From NCBI GenBank assembly GCA_016870475.1, contig VGBO01000005.1:1-64000 (forward strand): a stretch of 64,000 nucleotides of DNA, read 5' to 3'. Positions within the stretch are counted from its first letter, which is position 1, and every line of letters begins with the position of its first letter. Source of the stretch: Actinomycetota bacterium (GTDB lineage Bacteria > Actinomycetota > Acidimicrobiia > Acidimicrobiales > CAIXPF01). This document shows, piece by piece, positions 56,770 through 64,000 of the stretch. The notes below the pieces were generated by a model that was not told where the DNA came from, did no database searches, and saw nothing but the letters and a program-made list of their open reading frames with translations. The position numbers and the translations under genes were made by a program.

Positions 56770-57694
56770 ACACCGTCGCGGTCACGGCCCCGGCGACCGT
56801 CCCCTGCCCGGGGAACGGCACGTTCATCCCGTAGAATCCTGTCACGAGGGTGGGCACGGCGAGGATGCCGGCCCAGCTCGTGATCTTCTTCATCACCAGG
56901 TTCTGGCGGTAGTCCCGCAGGCTGAGGTTGGCCTCCACGATGGACGTGGCGAGGTCTCGGAGCGAGTCGATCGACTCCGAGACCCGCAGCACGTGGTCGT
57001 AGAGGTCGCCGAAGTACGGGATGAGCGCGTCGTCGATCCCGTGGTGCTCACCGCGGACCAGGCTGCTGACGACCTCGCGCAGCGGGGCGACGACGCGGTG
57101 CAGTTGGACGAGCGAGCGACGCATGTGGAACCAGTGGCGCTGTTCGGTCGGATTGAGGGGCTCGTCGGCGAAGAGCCCGTCGCTGACGTCGTCGTAGTAG
57201 GCGTCGAACGCGACCACGGCGTCGAAATGGGTGTCGACGGCCGCGTCGAGCACCCCGTGCAACAGGAACCCGATGCCGCCGTGGGACAGTTCGGGCGCAC
57301 GATCGAGCCGCTCGAGCACGGGTGCGAGGTCGAACCGGTCGTCCTTGCGGACCGTGACCAGCCAGCGGCGCCCGACGAACGCGTCGACCTCGGTGAGGTG
57401 CAGGCGCCCGACGGCGACGTCGACCTGCACGGCATGGCAGGCGAGGAACAGGTGCTCCGGGTACCGGTCGATCTTCGGCCGCTGGTGCGGGCCGAGTGCG
57501 TCCTCCACGGCGAGGGGGTGCAGCCCGAGGAGCCCGGCGAGCAGATCGAGGTCGCCGTCGGCGGGCGCACACAGATCCACCCACACCACCGTGCCGTCGA
57601 CGGCGAGGTGCTCAGCGACCGCGCCGACCGCGAAGCCCTCCGCCACGACCGCACCGGCCCGGTAGGCGCGGGTCCATACGGTCGCCGAGCTCAC
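56711..57694 (-). CDS. CorA family magnesium/divalent cation transporter
   Basis: VVWVDLCAPADGDLDLLAGLLGLHPLAVEDAL, KKITSWAGILAVPTLVTGFYGMNVPFPGQG (GMN motif). Confidence 0.95.
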   Translation of the reverse strand: MSSATVWTRAYRAGAVVAEGFAVGAVAEHLAVDGTVVWVDLCAPADGDLDLLAGLLGLHPLAVEDALGPHQRPKIDRYPEHLFLACHAVQVDVAVGRLHLTEVDAFVGRRWLVTVRKDDRFDLAPVLERLDRAPELSHGGIGFLLHGVLDAAVDTHFDAVVAFDAYYDDVSDGLFADEPLNPTEQRHWFHMRRSLVQLHRVVAPLREVVSSLVRGEHHGIDDALIPYFGDLYDHVLRVSESIDSLRDLATSIVEANLSLRDYRQNLVMKKITSWAGILAVPTLVTGFYGMNVPFPGQGTVAGAVTATVFMLVPSAVLFLVFRRREWL

Positions 57695-58572
57695 CGGATC
57701 CGCACCGCCGTCGCCGGGTCGGGCACCCCGACCCCGTGCAGGAGCGCGGCGAGCACCTCGACCCCGTCGACGAGACGAGGTCCGGGTCGCACCACGACCC
57801 CGTTCGCGTCGAGTGCCCACACCGCTGCGCCGACAGGCAGCCGGTCGAGGAGGTCACGCGCGTGCGCCGCCGAACCCTCGACGTCGAACCCGCACGAGGC
57901 GACGAGCACGACCTCCGCGCCGCTGCCGGCGACCTCCTCCCAGGTCGTGGGGACCGACCGGTCTCCGGGTCGGCACAGCACGGGGGCGCCTCCGGCGCGT
58001 TCGACGAGCTCGGGAACCCAGTGCCCGGCAACGAAGGGCGGGTCCGGCCACTCGAGCACCAGCACCGTGGGCTGCGCCCGACCGGCGACCGCCCGGGCCA
58101 CGGCGGCGAGCCGCTGCTGCGCAACCTCGACGAGCGCCGCGGCCTCGGCCTCGGCGTCGATCGCCCGACCGACGGCGAGGACGCCGTCGAGCACGTCGTG
58201 CAGCGTGTGCGGGTCGAGGGTGACCACCGCGGCCGTGCAGCCGAGCTCCGCCAGCGCATCGGACACCTCCGCACCCGGCAGCGCGCACACCCGGCACAGG
58301 TCCTGGGTGAGCACGACCGTCGGGTCGAGCGTCCGGAACCGGTCCCGGTCGAGCACGTAGAGGTCCTCCCCCGCAGCGACCCGTTCCCGCACGAGCTCGT
58401 CGATCGCCGCAGCGTCGAGCCCCTCCGTGGCGAGCCCGCCGACGACGATCACCCGGCCGTCGCGCACCCCGGCCGGGTGGTCGCACTCGAAGGTCACCCC
58501 CACGAGGTCGTCGCCGCGTCCGAGCGCGCACACGATCTCGGTGGCCGACGGCAGCAACGACACGATCCGCAC
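57691..58572 (-). CDS. Cobalamin-binding/BtuF-like periplasmic-binding-fold protein without visible signal peptide
   Basis: VRIVSLLPSATEIVCALGRGDDLVGVTFECDHP, LTQDLCRVCALP. Confidence 0.9.
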   Translation of the reverse strand: MRIVSLLPSATEIVCALGRGDDLVGVTFECDHPAGVRDGRVIVVGGLATEGLDAAAIDELVRERVAAGEDLYVLDRDRFRTLDPTVVLTQDLCRVCALPGAEVSDALAELGCTAAVVTLDPHTLHDVLDGVLAVGRAIDAEAEAAALVEVAQQRLAAVARAVAGRAQPTVLVLEWPDPPFVAGHWVPELVERAGGAPVLCRPGDRSVPTTWEEVAGSGAEVVLVASCGFDVEGSAAHARDLLDRLPVGAAVWALDANGVVVRPGPRLVDGVEVLAALLHGVGVPDPATAVRIR

Positions 58573-58578
58573 GACAGC

Positions 58579-58584
58579 AACGTA
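58579..58584 (-). promoter_or_regulatory. Putative -10 box TACGTT, leaderless start of BtuF-like gene
   Basis: TACGTT + 6 nt + GTG. Confidence 0.5.
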
Positions 58585-58635
58585 GTTGGCCGGGCAGAAT
58601 GCGGAACGCCCGGCCCGGCCGGGGTGATCGGGGGG

Positions 58636-59595
58636 ATGACGATGACGGAACGGTTCGCAGCAGGCTTCGCAGGCCGTGTCGCCGTGGTGACCGGCGGCGG
58701 GACGGGCATGGGGCGCGAGCTCGTCCGCCAGCTCACCGCAGACGGGTGCGACGTCGCGACCTGCGACGTGCTCGTCGCCAACGCCGAGGAGACCCGTGAC
58801 CTGTGCCGGTCGGAGGGCAACCCCGGCGAGGTGCTCGTGCACCGTGCCGACGTGTCCTCCGAGGACGACGTGCGGTCCTTCGCCGCCGCAGTCGGGGCGT
58901 GGCGGCCGGCGGTGCACCTGCTGTTCAACAACGCCGGCATCGGCGGGTCGGTGTCGATCGTGAACGGCGAGCGCTCCCAGTGGGAACGGGTCTTCGACGT
59001 GTGCTGGTACGGGGTCTACTACTCGACCATCACGTTCCTGCCGCAGCTGCTGCGGGCCGACGTGGCGCACGTCGTGAACACGAGCTCCGTGAACGGGTTC
59101 TGGGCGTCGGTCGGCCCGACCATCCCGCACTCGCCGTACAGCGCCGCGAAGTTCGCCGTGAAGGGCTTCACCGAGGCGCTCATCACCGACTTCGCCGTCA
59201 ACGCCCCCCACGTCCACGCCTCAGTCGTCATGCCCGGTCACATCGGCACGGCGATCTCGACGAACTCCGACAAGCTGCTCGGCCTCGACGACCCCGAGAA
59301 GCTGCGGGCCCGCTACATCGGCGCCGGACTCGACCCCGATCGTCTCAGCCCCGAGGAGATGCTCGCCCGGATGGAACGTCGCGGCGAACGGTTCCGGGAC
59401 ACGGCGCTCACGACCGCTGCGGACGCCGCGACCATCATCCTCGACGGCGTGCGCGCCGACCGCTGGCGGATCCTCGTCGGCGAGGACGCGCACATCATCG
59501 ACGAGCTCGTCCGCGCCGACCCGGAGGCCGCCTACACGCCCGAGCTGTTCCGGGAGTGGAACGCCCGGGTCGAAGCGGTCCGTTCCGCCGGCTGA
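58636..59595 (+). CDS. SDR family oxidoreductase
   Basis: VAVVTGGGTGMGRELVRQL, LLFNNAGIGG, PYSAAKFAVKGFTEAL. Confidence 0.95.
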   Translation: MTMTERFAAGFAGRVAVVTGGGTGMGRELVRQLTADGCDVATCDVLVANAEETRDLCRSEGNPGEVLVHRADVSSEDDVRSFAAAVGAWRPAVHLLFNNAGIGGSVSIVNGERSQWERVFDVCWYGVYYSTITFLPQLLRADVAHVVNTSSVNGFWASVGPTIPHSPYSAAKFAVKGFTEALITDFAVNAPHVHASVVMPGHIGTAISTNSDKLLGLDDPEKLRARYIGAGLDPDRLSPEEMLARMERRGERFRDTALTTAADAATIILDGVRADRWRILVGEDAHIIDELVRADPEAAYTPELFREWNARVEAVRSAG

Positions 59596-59642
59596 GCCGG
59601 ACCCTGGCCGCAACGCCCCGCGGCGATACGCTCGGTCCCCGC

Positions 59643-61550
59643 ATGACCGCGCACGTCGAGGACCCCACCGGAACCGAGCCCGTCCACGGGCGTGGCGGAG
59701 CGCTCGGCCTCGCCGGACTCAGCATCGGTGCGCTCGGCATCGTCTACGGCGACATCGGCACGAGCCCCCTCTACGCGTTCCGGGAGACCTTCGAGGGCCA
59801 CGAGCTCGAGGTGACCCGGGACGGGGTGCTCGGCGGGTGCTCGCTCGCGTTCTGGGCACTGATCCTCATCATCACGATCAAGTACCTGCTGGTGCTCATG
59901 CGGGCCGACCAGAAGGGCGAGGGCGGCATCATGGCGCTGCGTTCGCTGCTCCCGTCGGGCCAGGGCGGCCGGACCATGGTGGTCTTCCTCGCCGCGGGGA
60001 TCTTCGGCACCGCGATGCTCTACGGCGACGGCATGATCACCCCGGCGATCTCCGTGCTCGCCGCCGTCGAGGGGCTGAACGTCGCCACGTCATCGACGGA
60101 GAACCTGATCATCCCGATCGCGCTCACCATTCTCGTCGGGCTGTTCCTGCTGCAACGCCGGGGGACCGCCGGGATCGCCCGGGTCTTCGGGCCGATCATG
60201 CTGGTCTGGTTCTTCACGCTCGCCATGCTCGGCGTGAACCAGGTGCTGCGGACCCCCGACGTGCTCGCCGCGGTGAACCCGATCTACGCAATCCGGTTCT
60301 TCGGCGAGTACGGGTGGCACGGCTTCTGGTCACTCGGGTCGATCTTCCTCGTGGTTACGGGCGGCGAGGCGCTCTACGCGGACATGGGCCACTTCGGTCG
60401 TCGACCGATCCGGATCAGTTGGTTCACGCTCGTGCTGCCGGCGCTCGTCCTCAACTACTTCGGCCAGGGCGCCCTCCTGCTCGCCGACCCGGAGGCGATC
60501 CGGCAACCGTTCTTCCTGCTCGCCCCGGACTGGGCGATCTGGCCGCTCGTCCTGCTCGCCACCACCGCGACGGTGGTCGCGTCGCAGGCCCTGATCTCCG
60601 GGGCGTTCTCGCTCACGACGCAGGCGATGCAGTCGGACTTCCTGCCCCGGGTGAAGGTGCAGCACACCTCCGAGAGCCAGATGGGTCAGGTGTACGTGCC
60701 GATCGTGAACTGGCTGCTGATGCTGTCCTGCATCGGTCTGGTGCTCGGGTTCCGCTCGTCGTCGAACCTCGCCGCCGCCTACGGCGTCGCCGTCACGATC
60801 AGCATGACGATCACCACCACGCTGCTGATGGGTGTGGCGATGCACCGGTGGCGCTGGCCCCGGTGGGTCACCCTGCTGTTCGGCCTGCCGTTGCTCGGCA
60901 TCGACCTCGCGTTCGTCGGCTCGCAGCTCGTCAAGATCCCCAAGGGTGGTTGGGTCGCGCTCGTCATCGGTATCGGCCAGTTCGTGCTCATGACGACGTG
61001 GAACACGGGACGGCGGATCCTCGCGCAGTCGATCCACCGTGGGGAGACCCCCATCGGGACCTTCCTCGCCGACCTCGACACCGACGAGGTCCACCGGGTG
61101 CACGGAACGGCCGTGTTCCTGTTCAAGGAACGCGGGTCGGCGCCACCGGCACTGCTCGTGAACGTGACCCACAACCGCGTGCTGCACGAGCGGGTGCTGC
61201 TCCTCTCCATCATCACCGAGCCGGTCTCCCACGTCCTTGGCCCGGACCGGTGCACCGTCAACCCGCTCGGGGAGGGTCTCTGGGAGGTGGTGCTGCGATT
61301 CGGGTACCGGGACGAGCCGAACGTTCCGGAGGCCTTGCGGACACTTCCCGGCGACCTCGCCGGACTCGATCTGGAATCGATCACCTACTTCCTCGGCCGC
61401 GAGTCGATCGTCGCCGCACCGAAGCCGAACATGTCCCCCTGGCGGGAGCGGCTGTTCGTTCTGCAGACCAGGACCGCGGCGAGCGCTGGGCGGTTCTTCC
61501 ACCTACCGGCGGACCGCGTGTTCGAGGTCGGAACGACGGTGGAGATCTGA
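59643..61550 (+). CDS. kup: KUP/HAK/KT family potassium transporter
   Basis: SIGALGIVYGDIGTSPLYAFRETF, LYGDGMITPAISVLAAVEGL, LEXITYFLGRES-type C-terminus (LESITYFLGRESIV). Confidence 0.96.
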   Translation: MTAHVEDPTGTEPVHGRGGALGLAGLSIGALGIVYGDIGTSPLYAFRETFEGHELEVTRDGVLGGCSLAFWALILIITIKYLLVLMRADQKGEGGIMALRSLLPSGQGGRTMVVFLAAGIFGTAMLYGDGMITPAISVLAAVEGLNVATSSTENLIIPIALTILVGLFLLQRRGTAGIARVFGPIMLVWFFTLAMLGVNQVLRTPDVLAAVNPIYAIRFFGEYGWHGFWSLGSIFLVVTGGEALYADMGHFGRRPIRISWFTLVLPALVLNYFGQGALLLADPEAIRQPFFLLAPDWAIWPLVLLATTATVVASQALISGAFSLTTQAMQSDFLPRVKVQHTSESQMGQVYVPIVNWLLMLSCIGLVLGFRSSSNLAAAYGVAVTISMTITTTLLMGVAMHRWRWPRWVTLLFGLPLLGIDLAFVGSQLVKIPKGGWVALVIGIGQFVLMTTWNTGRRILAQSIHRGETPIGTFLADLDTDEVHRVHGTAVFLFKERGSAPPALLVNVTHNRVLHERVLLLSIITEPVSHVLGPDRCTVNPLGEGLWEVVLRFGYRDEPNVPEALRTLPGDLAGLDLESITYFLGRESIVAAPKPNMSPWRERLFVLQTRTAASAGRFFHLPADRVFEVGTTVEI

Positions 61551-61563
61551 ACGACCCGGACGC

Positions 61564-62127
61564 TCAGTCCCCCGGCGGACGCGCGCCGCGCTGCAACAAC
61601 TCGAGGTTCGACTCGAGGGCGGTGCGGTAGGCGTCGTCGAGGTCGTGACGGGCGAGCAGCGCGTCGACGAGCCGACGGGACTCCTCGACGCGTCCGACCC
61701 ACCAGGTCGAGATCGATCGTTCGGCGTCGATCCCCCACTCGTAGACCCAGTCCTCCACGAAGAGGCGGTCGCCCTGCGGTCGGCCGATCGCCTCCGCCCG
61801 TTCCGCGTAGAGCAGGGCGACGTGGTGGTGGGCGTGGGCCCGGTAGCCGGCCGCGAGCCGGAACAAGGGCTCCGCACGGTGTGGACGATGGTCCCAGGCC
61901 GAGAGGTAGGCCTGCGCTGCGTGCACCCACTCCCCCGCCGATTCGAGGGTCCGGCCGATCTGGTAGAGCGACCAGAACACCTCCTCGTCCCATCCGCCGA
62001 GCTCCACCCGGCGACGGAACGCCGCGAGCGCACCGGCACGGTCACCGAGCGCCTGGCGGGTCTGCCCCAGGTAGAACAGCGTGCGCGCGTCGTCGGGTTC
62101 GGCCCGGGCGGCGGGCGCACGGGTCAC
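61564..62127 (-). CDS. TPR-like/hypothetical protein
   Basis: TRAPAARAEPDDARTLFYLGQTRQALGDRAGALAAFRRRVELGGWDEEVFWSLYQIGRTLESAGEW. Confidence 0.78.
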   Translation of the reverse strand: MTRAPAARAEPDDARTLFYLGQTRQALGDRAGALAAFRRRVELGGWDEEVFWSLYQIGRTLESAGEWVHAAQAYLSAWDHRPHRAEPLFRLAAGYRAHAHHHVALLYAERAEAIGRPQGDRLFVEDWVYEWGIDAERSISTWWVGRVEESRRLVDALLARHDLDDAYRTALESNLELLQRGARPPGD

Positions 62128-62135
62128 TGTGGTGG

Positions 62136-62141
62136 AGAGTA
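62136..62141 (-). promoter_or_regulatory. Putative -10 box TACTCT, leaderless start of TPR-like gene
   Basis: TACTCT + 8 nt + GTG. Confidence 0.45.
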
Positions 62142-62195
62142 CGCGCGCTGGAGCTGGTCGGGCGCGACGGGCGCCGACGTGGTATCGATAGCGTC

Positions 62196-62567
62196 GTGCG
62201 CACTCCTGAGGAAACCGTCAACGAGTTCATCGCCGCCATCGGCCGCAAGGATCTCGACGCCGCCGTGGCGCTCGTAGCCGACGACCTGTACTACGACAAC
62301 GTGCCGATCGGCGACATGCGCGGTGCGTCCGCCATGCGCGACTTCCTGACCCCGATGGTGGGCGGTGACGGACCGGTCGCGTTCGAGATCGTCCGGCAGA
62401 CCGCGTCGGGCGACATGGTGATGAACGAGCGCATCGACCGGTTCACGATGAAGGGCAAGGAGATCGCCCTGCCCGTCGCCGGGGTGTTCGAGGTGCATGA
62501 CGGCCGGATCACGTTCTGGCGCGATTACTTCGACAACGGCATGTTCATGAAGATGCTGAAGGGTTGA
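62196..62567 (+). CDS. NTF2-like/limonene-1,2-epoxide hydrolase family protein
   Basis: PEETVNEFIAAIGRKDLDAAVALVADDLYYDNVPIGDMRGASAMRDFL...RITFWRDYFDNGMFMKM. Confidence 0.88.
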   Translation: MRTPEETVNEFIAAIGRKDLDAAVALVADDLYYDNVPIGDMRGASAMRDFLTPMVGGDGPVAFEIVRQTASGDMVMNERIDRFTMKGKEIALPVAGVFEVHDGRITFWRDYFDNGMFMKMLKG

Positions 62568-63496
62568 GCGACCACATCACCGCCGGGGCGTTGCGCATCG
62601 GCGTCTTCGCCGGCGACGTCACCGGACCGACCGCGCTCGACGACCTCGTCCGTGGGGCCGCCGAGGCCGAGGTCGACGGCTTCGCCGGGTACTGGTTGCC
62701 CTGGATCTCCGGCCACGACCCGCTCGTCGCGCTCGCGCTCGCCGGCGCCCGCACCGAACGGATCGAGCTCGGCACCGCGGTCGTCCGCACGTACACGCGA
62801 CACCCCGCCGATCTCGCCGGGGCCGCCGTGTCGGTCGGTGCTGCGACATCCGGCCGGTTCACGCTCGGGATCGGACCGTCCCACAAGCCGGTGATCGAAC
62901 GGACCTTCGGGTACCGATTCGATCGACCGGTGCGGAACACCGAGGAGTACCTCGAGATCCTCGGCGGCCTGCTCGACGGTTCGACCGTGCACGTCGACGG
63001 CGAGCAGTGGACGGCACACACGCGCCTGCTGCACCCCGACCCGGTGCCGGTGCCGGTCGTCGTCGCAGCGCTCGGCCCACGCATGTTGGAGCTGGCCGGA
63101 CGACGCGCCGCCGGCACCTTCACCTGGATGACCGGACCGGCGACGCTCGCCGACCTCACCGTGCCGACCATCACTGCGGCGGCCGGTGCCGCCTGTCGAC
63201 CCACACCACGGGTGATCGTCGGCGTCCCCGTCCTCGTCACCGACGACGAGGCGGCCGGGCGGGCGCTCGCGGCGCGCACCTTCGCCGTGTACGGGCGGAT
63301 GCCCTCCTACCGGGCGATGCTCGACCGCGAGGGCTGGGAGCGACCGGAGGACGCGGCAATCATCGGCGACGAGGACGCGGTCCGCGCCGCGCTCGACCGG
63401 ATCACTGCGGCCGGCGCGACCGATCTCGTCGCCGTCGAGTTCGACCACGACCCGGCGGCCCGGCGACGCACGCGGGCAGCGCTCACCGCCCGCTGA
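62564..63496 (+). CDS. LLM class F420-dependent oxidoreductase
   Basis: TTG start (TTGA overlap); RIELGTAVVRTYTRHPADLAGAAVSVGAATSGRFTLGIGPSHKPVIERTFGYRFDRPVRNTEEYL. Confidence 0.9.
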   Translation: MSDHITAGALRIGVFAGDVTGPTALDDLVRGAAEAEVDGFAGYWLPWISGHDPLVALALAGARTERIELGTAVVRTYTRHPADLAGAAVSVGAATSGRFTLGIGPSHKPVIERTFGYRFDRPVRNTEEYLEILGGLLDGSTVHVDGEQWTAHTRLLHPDPVPVPVVVAALGPRMLELAGRRAAGTFTWMTGPATLADLTVPTITAAAGAACRPTPRVIVGVPVLVTDDEAAGRALAARTFAVYGRMPSYRAMLDREGWERPEDAAIIGDEDAVRAALDRITAAGATDLVAVEFDHDPAARRRTRAALTAR

Positions 63497-64000
63497 CGGG
63501 ACGCGACCAGTGGTCGGCCACGGCGGCCGCACCACTCGTCGACACCGTCGTCGCAGCCGCCGCAGCGATCGCGCCGTCGTCGTGCTCATCGACCGCCCGG
63601 TCGGCGTCGTAGCCGTACAACCAGGTGCGGGCACTCACCGCCGGGTCGGCGCGCATCGCCGTGCGGAGCTGCTGGTTCCGGCGCCACACCGACCGCCAGT
63701 CCTTCAGGTGGAACACGGTCGCCCCGGCACGTGACTGCTGCTGCACCTCGGTGGTGCGCGGCCGACGGATCGCCTCGTACCGCTGCAGCGCCGCCGTCAC
63801 CTCGTCGGTGCGTGACGGGTCGACGGGCTCGAGACAGCGCGCGAGCACTGCTGCGTCCTCGATCGCCTGACAGGCGCCCTGCGCCATGTAGGGGAGCATC
63901 GGGTGCGCGGCGTCGCCGAGCAACGTGACCCGACCACGCGTCCACCACGGCAGCGGGTCACGGTCGTGGATCGCCCACAGGAACGGGTCGTCGATCTCGG
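63483..64000 (-). CDS. FAD-dependent monooxygenase (salicylate hydroxylase-like), partial at window edge
   Basis: EIDDPFLWAIHDRDPLPWWTRGRVTLLGDAAHPMLPYMAQGACQAIEDAAVLARCL (GD FAD motif). Confidence 0.92.
   Translation of the reverse strand, partial: EIDDPFLWAIHDRDPLPWWTRGRVTLLGDAAHPMLPYMAQGACQAIEDAAVLARCLEPVDPSRTDEVTAALQRYEAIRRPRTTEVQQQSRAGATVFHLKDWRSVWRRNQQLRTAMRADPAVSARTWLYGYDADRAVDEHDDGAIAAAAATTVSTSGAAAVADHWSRPVSGR

Noticed and set aside
60330-61502. 390-aa minus ORF opposite kup
   Set aside because: Shadow ORF; kup on + strand has all family motifs.
1-64000. CRISPR array, prophage, transposon or integron
   Set aside because: No regularly spaced direct repeats, transposase/integrase ORFs or att-like repeats seen.
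1-64000. tRNA, rRNA or riboswitch (e.g. cobalamin riboswitch near cobO or the BtuF-like gene)
   Set aside because: No tRNA-like GTTCGANTC arm contexts or conserved riboswitch cores recognised; both B12-related genes seem leaderless, leaving no room for a 5' riboswitch.

Overview
This is a high-GC, gene-dense actinobacterial chromosomal window, probably Acidimicrobiia-like judging by F420-dependent LLM oxidoreductases, many CoA/acyl enzymes and gene content. It is mostly ordinary housekeeping and catabolic genes. I see no rRNA, tRNA, CRISPR array, IS element or prophage. About 60 CDSs are supported; long antisense ORFs are rejected as high-GC artefacts. Main points for a second look: (1) a TAnnnT hexamer (commonest form TAGCGT) sits about 6-9 nt before the start codon of about 20 genes, suggesting pervasive leaderless transcription, with two overlapping divergent promoters and a 13-codon leaderless uORF coupled to a histidine kinase; (2) an operon of circularly permuted ATP-grasp, alpha-E, ATP-grasp/alpha-E fusion and transglutaminase genes (4266-9875), whose second ATP-grasp appears to have lost its catalytic motifs; (3) a DosR-like response regulator paired with a DosS-like kinase whose ATPase domain is truncated and degenerate, with DosR-box-like sequences upstream of the kinase and next to a universal stress protein gene; (4) two tandem pairs of family III CoA-transferases with asymmetric or missing catalytic Asp; (5) a copper chaperone / mini membrane protein / CopA / UppP overlapping operon; (6) an 11-bp periodic GlnR-like array upstream of amt; (7) an AtzG-like small subunit upstream of an amidase. 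All calls come from reading the sequence and from family knowledge; no searches were run.
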